From the NCBI GenBank assembly GCA_015075185.1, contig JABTUW010000001.1:1550001-1614000 (forward strand): 64,000 nucleotides of DNA. Direction: 5' to 3'. Numbering within the stretch: the stretch's first letter is position 1; every line of letters begins with the position of its first letter. The DNA comes from Anaerolineales bacterium. GTDB taxonomy: Bacteria > Chloroflexota > Anaerolineae > 4572-78 > J111. The translations under genes and the position numbers were made by a program. Below the pieces are notes generated by a model. The model searched no databases. It saw nothing but the letters and a program-made list of their open reading frames with translations, and was not told the DNA's origin. Positions 52,511-60,540 of the stretch are shown piece by piece.

Positions 52511-52527
52511 TATCAAAGGAGGCCCCA

Positions 52528-55353
52528 ATGAAACGGATCATAACCCTATTAACGCTCTTGCTCTTAGCCTCAGTCTTCGTCTTAGCCTCGCCCCCCGCGC
52601 CCGCCCGCGCCGACGGCATCATCATCATTGACCCGCCCATTTGCATCGAACCCTGCCCCATCCCGCCGCCCCCGCCGCGCGAGACGCCCTACCTGACCGT
52701 CCAGAATCATCGGGTCAACGTGACCATCGAAGATCAGGTCGCCACCACCCGCGTGGACCAGATTTTCCGCAACGACAGCCAGTGGGCGCTGGAAGGAACC
52801 TACATCTTCCCGCTGCCCGAAAATGCCGCCATCAGCGACTTTGCCATGTGGATTAACGGCCAGAAGGTGGAAGGGCAGCTTTACACCAAAGAAGAGGCCC
52901 GCCGCATCTATGACGATATTGTCCGCCGCCGCCTTGACCCAGCCCTGCTGGAATATATCGGCCGCGATCTCTTCCAGGCCAGCATCTTCCCCATTGACCC
53001 CGGCGACACCCGCCGTATCGAAATCGAGTACAGCCAAATCCTGCCCGTAGATAACGGCCTGGTCCACTATGTCTATCCCCTCAGCACCGAGCGCTTCTCG
53101 GCCCGGCCGCTGGAAGATGTCTCGGTTACGATCAATATCAAATCCAATGAGCCGATCAAAGCCGTCTACTCTGCCAGCCACCCGGTCAGCATCAGCCGCG
53201 AGGGCCGCTATGGCGCGCTCGTCGGCTGGGAAGACGCCAACGTGCTGCCCAACACCGATTTCAGCCTCTACTACACCGTCTCCCAGGACGATATTGGGGT
53301 GAACCTGCTCAGCTACAAAGCGCAAGGTGAAGATGGCTTCTTTGTCCTGCTGGTCGCCCCCAACGTGGACGCCGAGCAAGTGGTGGATAAAGATGTTATT
53401 TTGATCCTCGACGTGTCCGGCTCGATGGAAGGGGAGAAGATGGAGCAGGCCCGTGAGGCCCTCAAATATGTGCTCGACCACCTCAACCAGGGCGACCGCT
53501 TCAACATTATCGCTTTCAGTACTGGCGTTCGCGCCTTCTCCAGCCAGCCAGAACCTCTCTCGGCGCTGCCGGAAGCCCGCCGGTTTGTGGACGAACTGCG
53601 GCCCGAAGGCAGCACCGACATCAACCGCGCCCTGCTCGAAGCCATTAACGCCGCCGACCGCGAGCGCCCGACCATTATCGTCTTTTTGACCGACGGCCTG
53701 CCGACCAGCGGTGTGGTCGAAACGCCTCAAATTCTGGCCAATGTCGAGCAGGCTGCCAGCCCTAACCTGCGCATCTTCCCCTTTGGCGTCGGCGACGACG
53801 TGGACACCGTCCTGCTCGACACCCTGGCCCAGGAACAGCGCGGGGTCAGCGCCTATGTCCGCCCCAGCGAGCGCGTGGATGAACAGGTCAGCAGCTTTTA
53901 CGCCAAAGTCAGCACCCCGGTTTTGGCCGACCTCTCCCTTGACGTGACCGGCGTCACCCTGGAAGACACTTACCCTTATCCCTTGCCCGACCTGTTTGCA
54001 GGGACGCAGCTCATCCTGACCGGCCGCTACCGCGACGGTGGCCCGGCCAGCGTCACCCTGACCGGCCAGGTCAACGGCCAGGAACGCCCCTTCCGCTTCG
54101 ACGACCTGACCTTTGCCACCGGTTCGGCCACCAGCAACCGCAGCGCGGAATTTATCCCACGCCTGTGGGCCACCCGCAAAGTCGGTTACTTGCTCAACCA
54201 GATCCGGCTGCACGGCGAGAACCGGGAAACGATTGATGAGATTGTCAACCTGAGTGTCCGCTACGGCATCATCACCCCCTACACCTCCTTTTTGGTCGAG
54301 GAGCCAGAGCTGGCCCTCAGCCAGGAAGGGCGGAGCCAGTTAGCCGATGACGCCTTTGCCGCCGAAGCCGCCGCTCCCGCCGAGGTCTCCGGGGATGCCG
54401 CAGTCAGCAAAGCTGTTGAGCAAAATTCCCTGGCCGGGGCCGCCCAGGCTGCTCCCTTGCCCCTGGCAACGGCTACAGCCGGCGCTGACGGCACAGGCAG
54501 CGCCACAACGGCGGTAACTGCCGTCGGCGACAAAGCCTTTGTGCTCAAAGACGGCGTCTGGACCGATACCACCTTCGATCCGACGGCGATGACCACCACC
54601 CAACTCCCCTTCCCCTCCGACCTGTTCCTGGAGTTCCTGGGCGACCATCCTGACGCCGGCAAATATTTTGCCCTGGGCGAGCAGGTGATTGTGGTGCTGG
54701 ATGGGGTGTATTATGAAACTATCCCCGGCGACACGGCTGATCTGTCCAATAATAATATAGAGGCTCAGGCTCAGGCTGAGCCTCTACCTGAGCCTGTTTC
54801 CGCCTCTCAGCCTCTCCTCATTACCGTTGCCGCCGATGTCACCAAGGGAGTGGCTCCACTGTCTGTCAATTTTATCGGGACTCTGGCCAATGGGTCAGAA
54901 GAGGCCAAGAAATACGCCTGCCAAGAGGGACAGTTTGAGTTCGGCGACGGCAATTCATTATCTATTATGTCAGCAGCCTGCGACCCGGAGCGCGAGCGCG
55001 GCGATATCGCCAATTACGTTTATGACGAGCCGGGAGAATATCAAGTCACTTATTCGCTGAGCGATTTAAAATCAGAGCCGCTGACCATCATCGTCAGAAG
55101 TGCAGCGGATACTCCCAGCCCGGCCGGCACTCCGAAATCGGCGGCAGTTCAAGCCACCCTTACGCCACCGGAACCGGTGCAGGGTACTCCTGCCAAACCT
55201 GCCAACACGCCCGACGCCTCTCCGCCAAGTAACAACCAAGCGGTGAATCAGGCCGCTGCCAGTTCAATCTACAACGTCTGGGCGCTGGTTGTGCTTCCCC
55301 TGGCGGGCCTGGCCGCCGGTTGGTTCATCTGGGGACGGGGCAGAAATCGCTAA
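52528..55353 (+). CDS. Surface protein with VIT, von Willebrand A and PKD-like domains
   Basis: This 941-residue protein has a signal peptide, a VIT domain (about 50-180; VTIEDQVATTRVDQIFRN), a VWA domain (about 285-450) with an intact metal site (Asp295, DVSGSMEG), a beta-rich C-terminal half, a PKD-like domain (FEFGDGN, then YVYDEPGEYQVTYSLSD) and a C-terminal transmembrane anchor (about 915-935) followed by a short Arg-rich tail. This matches inter-alpha-trypsin-inhibitor-heavy-chain-like proteins, which bind other proteins through the VWA site. It is probably an adhesive envelope protein. AGGAGG precedes the ATG. Confidence 0.9.
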   Translation: MKRIITLLTLLLLASVFVLASPPAPARADGIIIIDPPICIEPCPIPPPPPRETPYLTVQNHRVNVTIEDQVATTRVDQIFRNDSQWALEGTYIFPLPENAAISDFAMWINGQKVEGQLYTKEEARRIYDDIVRRRLDPALLEYIGRDLFQASIFPIDPGDTRRIEIEYSQILPVDNGLVHYVYPLSTERFSARPLEDVSVTINIKSNEPIKAVYSASHPVSISREGRYGALVGWEDANVLPNTDFSLYYTVSQDDIGVNLLSYKAQGEDGFFVLLVAPNVDAEQVVDKDVILILDVSGSMEGEKMEQAREALKYVLDHLNQGDRFNIIAFSTGVRAFSSQPEPLSALPEARRFVDELRPEGSTDINRALLEAINAADRERPTIIVFLTDGLPTSGVVETPQILANVEQAASPNLRIFPFGVGDDVDTVLLDTLAQEQRGVSAYVRPSERVDEQVSSFYAKVSTPVLADLSLDVTGVTLEDTYPYPLPDLFAGTQLILTGRYRDGGPASVTLTGQVNGQERPFRFDDLTFATGSATSNRSAEFIPRLWATRKVGYLLNQIRLHGENRETIDEIVNLSVRYGIITPYTSFLVEEPELALSQEGRSQLADDAFAAEAAAPAEVSGDAAVSKAVEQNSLAGAAQAAPLPLATATAGADGTGSATTAVTAVGDKAFVLKDGVWTDTTFDPTAMTTTQLPFPSDLFLEFLGDHPDAGKYFALGEQVIVVLDGVYYETIPGDTADLSNNNIEAQAQAEPLPEPVSASQPLLITVAADVTKGVAPLSVNFIGTLANGSEEAKKYACQEGQFEFGDGNSLSIMSAACDPERERGDIANYVYDEPGEYQVTYSLSDLKSEPLTIIVRSAADTPSPAGTPKSAAVQATLTPPEPVQGTPAKPANTPDASPPSNNQAVNQAAASSIYNVWALVVLPLAGLAAGWFIWGRGRNR
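54755..54798. repeat. GGCTCA direct and inverted repeats inside the VIT-VWA gene
   Basis: GAGGCTCAGGCTCAGGCTGA is followed by GCCTCTACCTGAGCC, a hairpin-forming array that encodes the low-complexity segment EAQAQAEPLPEP. It falls in a linker before the PKD-like domain and keeps the frame. Confidence 0.65.
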
Positions 55354-55387
55354 CAACCGAACTTTCTTCTTGAGCTACAGACAATAA

Positions 55388-55417
55388 AAAATGCAGCCTA
55401 TTTACGGGCTGCATTTT
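55388..55417. terminator. Bidirectional terminator between VIT-VWA and TatA genes
   Basis: AAAATGCAGCC and GGCTGCATTTT form a perfect 11-bp stem around an 8-base loop, with A and T tracts on both sides. It can stop transcripts from both convergent genes. Confidence 0.85.
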
Positions 55418-55492
55418 GACTAAAATAATGGGGGTACAGAATGTATTCCGTACCCCTACACTGACCAATTTTTGGTTTAAGCTCAGCTTGAT

Positions 55493-55684
55493 TTAAGCTT
55501 TACTTTCACCCGTGGACTCATCAGTTTTTGGTTCATCATCCTTTTTAGTGGTCGCCTCGCGGAACTCCCGAATGGACTGGCCCAGGGCCGCGCCAACCTG
55601 GGGCAGCTTCCCCACCCCGAAAATGATGATGACAATAACCAAAACGATAATCCACTCCCAGCCACCCAAACCACCGAATCTCAT
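55493..55684 (-). CDS. tatA: Tat translocase subunit TatA/E, copy 2
   Basis: This 63-residue protein has the TatA layout: a short N-terminus, one transmembrane helix (WEWIIVLVIVIIIFG), the hinge GVGKLPQVG and an amphipathic helix (ALGQSIREFREA) with an acidic tail. The start was set at 55684 because AGGAG lies 5 bases upstream; the longer frame to 55744 has no such site. It is a tandem duplicate of the next gene. TatC is not in the window. Oligomers form the pore for folded proteins such as the Tat lipoprotein at 2668-3855. Confidence 0.92.
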   Translation of the reverse strand: MRFGGLGGWEWIIVLVIVIIIFGVGKLPQVGAALGQSIREFREATTKKDDEPKTDESTGESKA

Positions 55685-55763
55685 AGGTACTCCTTTTTTG
55701 GGCAAGTAACGCCGCCCAAGGCGATAAAGAACAATCTCATTCAAACCTGAAGGTTTAGCTCAC

Positions 55764-55955
55764 CTAAGCATTGCTCTGATCGGGGGTATCACCCGGCTCT
55801 TTCTCTTTAGGGCTGGCCGACGCTTCGCGAAATTCGCGGATAGATTTGCCGATAGCCCCACCCACCTGGGGTAATTTGCCCACCCCAAAAATGATAATCA
55901 CGATAACCAGGATGATCAACCACTCCCAACCACCACCTAACATGCCAAAATTCAT
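55764..55955 (-). CDS. tatA: Tat translocase subunit TatA/E, copy 1
   Basis: This 63-residue TatA/E has the helix WEWLIILVIVIIIFG, hinge GVGKLPQVG and amphipathic segment AIGKSIREFREA. AGGAGG lies 5 bases before the ATG and a strong promoter is found at 56004-56032. It and the downstream copy are the same length and differ mainly in the hydrophilic tail, so they are a local duplication and probably one transcription unit. Confidence 0.92.
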   Translation of the reverse strand: MNFGMLGGGWEWLIILVIVIIIFGVGKLPQVGGAIGKSIREFREASASPKEKEPGDTPDQSNA

Positions 55956-56003
55956 TCACTCCTCCTTAACCGGCAGGCAACTTTGGGTTGCTCACCTGGT
56001 TGT

Positions 56004-56032
56004 ATTATAGCATCGAGCTTGGCCTGTGGCAA
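56004..56032 (-). promoter_or_regulatory. Extended -10 promoter of the tatA pair
   Basis: On the minus strand TTGCCA (56027-56032), a 17-bp spacer and TATAAT (56004-56009), with TGC directly before the -10, form a strong sigma-70 promoter about 48 bp before the ATG. Confidence 0.8.
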
Positions 56033-56091
56033 AAATGTCAGGAATAAGACTTTCAGAACTTGTCCTGGTCTCCTTTTTGCCCTTCAAGCAC

Positions 56092-57660
56092 CTAACTACC
56101 CCCCAACAAATACCTAAAAATCAAGGCATGAATGACCTGCTCCACCGGCGCTTTGTCGTCGGTAAAGACAACCTGCCCAGGCGGCAGTTCCCATATCCGA
56201 GTATGCAGGGAGCGCTCGGCCACAACGCGCAGCAGGGGATGCTGGAGTTGAACCACATTTTGGGCAAAGTTCTCCAGGCGGGTCGGCTGCTTGGTGGCAA
56301 TGACCAGGCTGTTACCCAGCGAGCTGCCGTAATCGGGCATATCTATGACATAAACATTGGGAAAGACGGCGCGCATCGTGCCGCCCAGCGCCTCGACCAG
56401 GCTGTAATCGGTGCTGGTACGCCCGGCGTTGATCGCCATCACCCCATCCGCGTTGAGATGGTCATAGATCTCCTGAAAAAATTCACGGGTGGTCAGGTGA
56501 AAGGGAATGTACGGCGGGCGGTAAGCGTCCACGGCGATTACATCATAAGTTTTGCCGGTATTGGCTAAAAAGTAACGCCCATCTTGGGCATGGACAGTGA
56601 GGTTCGGTTCCGTCATATCAAACCATTGGCGGCCAACCTCGACGATGCCGGGGTCAATTTCTACGCCGTCAATGGGGATGGGGCCGTAAATACCACTGTA
56701 GGCTTTGGAAATTGTCCCGGCGGCAGAGCCGATAATTAACACACTGCCGACATCGCTTTCCCGATAAGGCGGGTTGTTGAAATAGGGAATGATCAAAAAG
56801 TAGTCCCACACGCCATCTACCAGGGGGAAATCGGTATAGTTGGGGTTATAAACCGAGTGGACACCCTGGCCCTCGTTTAATTGCAGGCCCCGCCACCAGC
56901 CACCCTGGCCATCATCCTGCTGCAACACCTGGATGTAGTTGTAGCTCGACTCGGTCTCGTAGAGCAGGCCGGGGCTGGCCTTGATCGGGCCTGCCGGCCA
57001 CCACAGGTTGAGAACAACCAGGGCCAGCAGCATCGGGGCATAAACCCAGCCTCGCCTTGGCTGGGTCAAAAACAGGCCGCCTAAACTCACCAGTAGCAAA
57101 ATAATCGCCAGGGTAAAAAAGGTCAGCCGCGTGCCGACGGTCGGAATCAGCAGCAGCACCGGCAGAAAGGTTCCCACCAGGCTGCCCAGGGTACTGAGGG
57201 CGTAAATCGAGCCGGCCGTATTGCCACCATGCTGCACATCTTTCAAAGCCAGGCGAATGGCAAAAGGAGAAACCGTGCCCAGCAGGGTAATCGGCAGGCT
57301 GAAGAGAATGAGCACCCCGGTCAGCGACCCCAGCAGAATGCCGACATTGTAATCGGCAAAGCCTTCCACCGAGAAGCGCAAGACTGGCGCGGCGAAGAAA
57401 GGCACCAACCCCACCAGAAACGCTCCCCAGGCCGTAATTTGAAACAGGGTACTCTCACGCGGGTCCCGGTCCGCCCAGCGCCCGCCGATGGCATAACCGG
57501 CGGTCAAATAGAGCAGCATCAGCCCAATAATCGCCGCCCAGATGACCAGCGAGTTGCCAAAAAAGGGATCAATCAGCCGGCTGGCCGATAACTCCACGCC
57601 AAGCGTGGTCATGCCTGAAACAAAGACGGTTAAAAGCAAATAGCCTTTTCGTTTTAGCAA
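56092..57660 (-). CDS. Membrane-fused spermidine-synthase-like protein
   Basis: This protein of about 522 residues has seven or so N-terminal transmembrane segments (about 8-225) and a C-terminal Rossmann methyltransferase-like domain of the spermidine-synthase family (VLIIGSAAGTI, DGVEIDPGIVEV, VIAVDAYRPP). The first glycine motif is GSAAGT rather than GGGDG, and the DxxDP-type site reads DAYRPP, so polyamine synthesis is doubtful. A TTG start at 57660 was chosen: AAGGAG lies 7 bases upstream, and the promoter at 57742-57770 is downstream of the longest possible start. Confidence 0.82.
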   Translation of the reverse strand: MLKRKGYLLLTVFVSGMTTLGVELSASRLIDPFFGNSLVIWAAIIGLMLLYLTAGYAIGGRWADRDPRESTLFQITAWGAFLVGLVPFFAAPVLRFSVEGFADYNVGILLGSLTGVLILFSLPITLLGTVSPFAIRLALKDVQHGGNTAGSIYALSTLGSLVGTFLPVLLLIPTVGTRLTFFTLAIILLLVSLGGLFLTQPRRGWVYAPMLLALVVLNLWWPAGPIKASPGLLYETESSYNYIQVLQQDDGQGGWWRGLQLNEGQGVHSVYNPNYTDFPLVDGVWDYFLIIPYFNNPPYRESDVGSVLIIGSAAGTISKAYSGIYGPIPIDGVEIDPGIVEVGRQWFDMTEPNLTVHAQDGRYFLANTGKTYDVIAVDAYRPPYIPFHLTTREFFQEIYDHLNADGVMAINAGRTSTDYSLVEALGGTMRAVFPNVYVIDMPDYGSSLGNSLVIATKQPTRLENFAQNVVQLQHPLLRVVAERSLHTRIWELPPGQVVFTDDKAPVEQVIHALIFRYLLGGS

Positions 57661-57741
57661 AAAATTACTCCTTGAGCGAATCAACAGGTCAGTCAGCAGA
57701 TGCTGACCATTTGACTTTCTTATTGACTCCCAGGTTCGCTT

Positions 57742-57770
57742 ATTATAATGGGGGAAAAAGAGGTTGGCAA
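57742..57770 (-). promoter_or_regulatory. Sigma-70 promoter of the spermidine-synthase-like gene
   Basis: On the minus strand TTGCCA (57765-57770) and TATAAT (57742-57747) are separated by 17 bp. It lies inside the upstream extension of the reading frame and so argues against a start at 57795. Confidence 0.8.
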
Positions 57771-57786
57771 TCAGGCTGCAAAATAA

Positions 57787-57822
57787 AAACATCACCCTCC
57801 AAATAATCGGATGATGATGTTT
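57787..57822 (-). terminator. Rho-independent terminator after rpoD
   Basis: On the minus strand AAACATCA and TGATGTTT pair across an internal region, followed by TTTATTTTG. It lies 29 bp after the RpoD stop codon and just before the next promoter. Confidence 0.7.
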
Positions 57823-57851
57823 GATTTCTAAGTAGTTTTGCTAGGGTGAGT

Positions 57852-59069
57852 TTAGCTCAAATAATCGCGCAGTTGCCGGCTGCGGCGCGGATGGCGCAGT
57901 TTGCGCAGGGCCTGGCCTTCGATCTGGCGGATGCGCTCGCGGGTGAGGCCAAATTTTTTGCCGACTTCTTCCAGGGTATAACTGCGACCATTTTGCAAGC
58001 CAAAGCGGAGGCGCAAAATGCGGGCCTCGCGCGGGGTCAAAGTGCTGAGCACATCTTCCAATTTTTCTTGCAACAAATGGTGATAGGCTGCGTCGGGCGG
58101 GGTGGGAGCGTCTTCATCTTCGATAAAGTTGCCCAGTTCGCTATCTTCTTCTTCGCCAACAGGCCGTTCCAATGAAACGGGATGGCGGCTGACGCGGAGC
58201 ATCCAGCGCACTTTGGAGGGTTCCAGTTCCATCTGCTCGGCCAGTTCTTCGGGGGTGGGTTTGCGGCCCCAGACCTGCTCAAGCTGACGCGAAACCTGGT
58301 GCAGCTTACGGATGCGGTCACTCATATGCACCGGCACGCGGATGGTGCGGCCCTGGTCGGCCAGGGCGCGGGTGATAGCCTGGCGAATCCACCAAGTGGC
58401 ATAGGTGCTAAATTTATAGCCGCGCCGGTAATCAAACTTTTCCACGGCTTTCATCAGGCCCAGGTTGCCTTCCTGAATTAAATCGGAGAAGGGGACACCC
58501 TGGCCCATATATTTTTTGGCAATACTGACCACCAGCCGGGTATTGGCTTTAATCAAATGATCGCGGGCTTTGTTGCCGTCGCGGACATAGCGGCGCAGCT
58601 TGAGTTTTTCTTCTTCAGTATGGCTATTTTTCTCTATTTTTCGTTGGGCTTTGCGGCCTTTTTCTAAACTTTTGGCCAGCATGATTTCTTCGGCGGGGGC
58701 CAGGAGAGGCACTCGGGCCATCTCTTTGAGATACAGGCTGATGGTGTCATCAGCCGCAATACCGCTTAAATCAAAGGGGTCTACCGTGGGGACCGAAATT
58801 TCATTGGGAGATTGTTCTTTAAGGCGTTTTTCCTCTTCGGCCTCTTCGACATCGGCATAAACTTCGATGCCCTGGTTAATGAGCTGAATAAAAATTTCCT
58901 CTAACTGGGCCATGTTGTCTTCGGCTTCAGGGAAGGCGGCGAGGAGGTCGTCGGTGACGAGATAGCCACAGGTGGTGGCTTTGTGCATTAAGTTGTCCAG
59001 CACACCGGCAGCTCTGGCTTCGGGGGTTTCGATGGCTTCGGGGTCTTTAGTTATTTTATCTGAAATCAT
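57852..59069 (-). CDS. rpoD: RNA polymerase principal sigma factor (RpoD/SigA type)
   Basis: This 405-residue sigma-70 has a region 1.1-like N-terminus, region 1.2 ([16 protein letters not shown]), region 2 ([35 protein letters not shown]), region 3 and region 4.2 ([20 protein letters not shown]). These intact helices would read the TTGACA/TATAAT promoters found across the window. The ATG at 59069 follows GAGG by 5 bases; an in-frame GTG 6 bases upstream lies inside that site. A paralogous group 2 sigma cannot be excluded without the rest of the genome. Confidence 0.93.
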   Translation of the reverse strand: MISDKITKDPEAIETPEARAAGVLDNLMHKATTCGYLVTDDLLAAFPEAEDNMAQLEEIFIQLINQGIEVYADVEEAEEEKRLKEQSPNEISVPTVDPFDLSGIAADDTISLYLKEMARVPLLAPAEEIMLAKSLEKGRKAQRKIEKNSHTEEEKLKLRRYVRDGNKARDHLIKANTRLVVSIAKKYMGQGVPFSDLIQEGNLGLMKAVEKFDYRRGYKFSTYATWWIRQAITRALADQGRTIRVPVHMSDRIRKLHQVSRQLEQVWGRKPTPEELAEQMELEPSKVRWMLRVSRHPVSLERPVGEEEDSELGNFIEDEDAPTPPDAAYHHLLQEKLEDVLSTLTPREARILRLRFGLQNGRSYTLEEVGKKFGLTRERIRQIEGQALRKLRHPRRSRQLRDYLS

Positions 59070-59078
59070 ATTCACCTC

Positions 59079-59225
59079 ATGTCCCGCCTTTCCCGGTTAC
59101 AACTCTGCAGTGACCAGGCACAGGCGTTAGGATTTTTACAGCTAGATAGTACGGATGAAAAGTATCATCTGCCGCTTGAAGAAGAATTACTATTAAAGAA
59201 GTTGAGAGGTATGTCCAAAATCTAA
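59079..59225 (+). CDS. Possible 48-residue small protein opposite the rpoD leader
   Basis: An open frame from ATG 59079 to TAA encodes a mixed hydrophilic sequence ([13 protein letters not shown], then [14 protein letters not shown]). It has no ribosome-binding site and its start overlaps the rpoD ribosome-binding site on the other strand. A hairpin with T-tract 60 bp downstream would fit the end of a plus-strand transcript. I do not recognise the product and it may be chance. Confidence 0.2.
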   Translation: MSRLSRLQLCSDQAQALGFLQLDSTDEKYHLPLEEELLLKKLRGMSKI

Positions 59226-59285
59226 TACTGGTGGAAGTTTATTAAAATAAGGAGATAGCTTTATACAAATAACGAGCCAGGCACA

Positions 59286-59309
59286 AACCGCAACTCACCT
59301 GGCTTTTTA
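59286..59309 (+). terminator. Hairpin with T-tract on the plus strand
   Basis: AGCCAGG and CCTGGCT form a 7-bp stem with a long loop, followed by TTTTTA. No clear plus-strand gene precedes it; it could also be a structure in the rpoD leader on the minus strand. Confidence 0.45.
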
Positions 59310-59561
59310 TGACTGACTGACTTGAGGCTTTTGGCCGAATGTGTTTAATTTGAAATGCGACGGTATTATATCATACGCAAGGGGTTCATGTCAACCCCTT
59401 TTTTGTTATGTCAAATTCTTCAGGGAACGATTTCTGCCCAATCACCTGAAATTCTCCCTAATAATATACCCAACCTTTGTTCTACTTGCCATAATATTCA
59501 AAGAATGATATAATGAATATGTCAAGTTGGATATTAAGCCCTATATATTGTGGGTCATTTA

Positions 59562-59589
59562 TTGACAAACCCCTACAGATAGTGATAAT
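59562..59589 (+). promoter_or_regulatory. Sigma-70 promoter of the surface-protein operon
   Basis: A perfect TTGACA (59562-59567) is followed after 16 bp by GATAAT (59584-59589). Transcription would start near 59596, about 205 bases before the first ATG. Confidence 0.75.
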
Positions 59590-59627
59590 CTAGGGATAAA
59601 TAGAGTCTGGTGGGGTTAATTCTGTTG

Positions 59628-59760
59628 TTTAGCGGTGGGTCATGATCCTTAGGGAGCAGGACCGCCGAGTAAACATAAGCTATGGCGGGGGTGGGGTCCA
59701 CAAAGATGACTTATTATTAGTCAGACGCAAAGGACGCTAGCAACCCACCCCCGCTATCAG
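59628..59760 (+). ncRNA. Structured 5' leader, riboswitch-like
   Basis: Two adjacent hairpins are visible. The first pairs GTTTA with TAAAC and GCGGT with ACCGC (about 59629-59680). The second pairs GGCGGGGGTGGG with CCCACCCCCGC(T) (about 59683-59758). Inside it are GTCC/GGAC, a TGACT/AGTCA hairpin and the unpaired segment GACGCAAA. A hairpin followed by GACGCAAAG recalls the core of c-di-GMP-I (GEMM) riboswitches, but the P3 domain and GAAA loop are not evident. It lies in the leader of two surface-protein genes. Class and ligand are unproven. Confidence 0.5.
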
Positions 59761-59802
59761 TTAAATGAACTGTTAAGCCGTGGGGATGGGCTTGGCCTGA
59801 CC

Positions 59803-60540
59803 ATGACCGGACTCAAAAAAGAACTCGCCAGCATTAACAGCCAACAATGGACGGTGTTAATTTCGTTATTAGCCCTGGTAAATATGGTTGTACTGGGCGG
59901 GCTGGTTTGGATACTGACCATTCAGTCCCCAGGCGCTTTTCGACGTGTTCTGGCACAAGCCCCGGCGACCCGCACTCCTTTTCCCACTTTCACCGCTACA
60001 CCGACAGGGTTACCGCCCCCTACCCCCATTGGCACTCTGGTCCCCACCTGGACGCCAAGCGTCACTCCCACCCCGCAACCAACTGAGACCCCCACCGAAA
60101 CTCCGATCCCCTCCCGGACCCCCATCCGGGCGACGGCTGTGCCCGTACCCACCGAAACGCCTACCCCGGCCTATGATTATGTCGGAACGATGCGCCAACT
60201 GACTGCCTGCGAGAATGCCGGGAAGCATCATATCTTCGCTTACGTGCGTGACCCAGCGGGCACCGGTATTCCTGGGGTTAAGATGCGGGTTCACTGGGAA
60301 GGGGGCGCTGGTGGCGAAGCTATTCTTACCACCGGCACCAAAATGGAAGACCCCGGCCTGGCCGATTTTGCCATGTTCAAAGGCAGTTACTTTATCGAAG
60401 TTTTGGATGGGGTTAGCCAGATGATTGGCCCCATTAGCCCCGATATTCCACTCAATGAGTTGTGCCCCGAAACTGACAATGGCGTCGCTAACTCCCTGTA
60501 CCACTATTCCTTTGAAGTGATCTTTACCAAGGTGCGCTAA
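59803..60540 (+). CDS. Membrane-anchored surface protein with Thr/Pro-rich stalk
   Basis: This 245-residue protein has a short cytoplasmic N-terminus, one transmembrane helix (about 20-44), a Thr/Pro-rich stalk of about 70 residues (TPTPQPTETPTETPIPSRTP) and a beta-sandwich-like C-terminal domain (HIFAYVRDPAGTGIPGVKMR, then GSYFIEVLDG) with two cysteines. It should be displayed outside the cell. Its stop codon directly abuts the next start codon (TAAATG), so the two are co-translated. No enzyme motif is seen. Confidence 0.8.
   Translation: MTGLKKELASINSQQWTVLISLLALVNMVVLGGLVWILTIQSPGAFRRVLAQAPATRTPFPTFTATPTGLPPPTPIGTLVPTWTPSVTPTPQPTETPTETPIPSRTPIRATAVPVPTETPTPAYDYVGTMRQLTACENAGKHHIFAYVRDPAGTGIPGVKMRVHWEGGAGGEAILTTGTKMEDPGLADFAMFKGSYFIEVLDGVSQMIGPISPDIPLNELCPETDNGVANSLYHYSFEVIFTKVR

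Larger units (their letters stand above)
59070..59802. other. Intergenic region between rpoD and the surface-protein genes
   Basis: This 733-bp divergent region contains a possible 48-codon ORF next to rpoD (59079-59225), a hairpin with T-tract (59286-59309), an A/T-rich stretch, a strong promoter (59562-59589) and a structured leader of about 200 bases. The part between 59310 and 59560 shows nothing I can interpret. Confidence 0.6.

Noticed and set aside
52582..54213. 543-codon open frame on the minus strand opposite the VIT-VWA gene
   Set aside because: It is a GC-driven shadow of a gene with clear domains, and its translation has no recognisable motif or ribosome-binding site.
57660..57795. 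Upstream extension of the spermidine-synthase-like gene
   Set aside because: A consensus promoter and the rpoD terminator lie within it, and a TTG with an ideal ribosome-binding site starts later.
59628..59760. Firm assignment of the leader to c-di-GMP-I or ZTP riboswitches
   Set aside because: Only short segments resemble either consensus; required domains are not visible, so only a generic structured leader is claimed.
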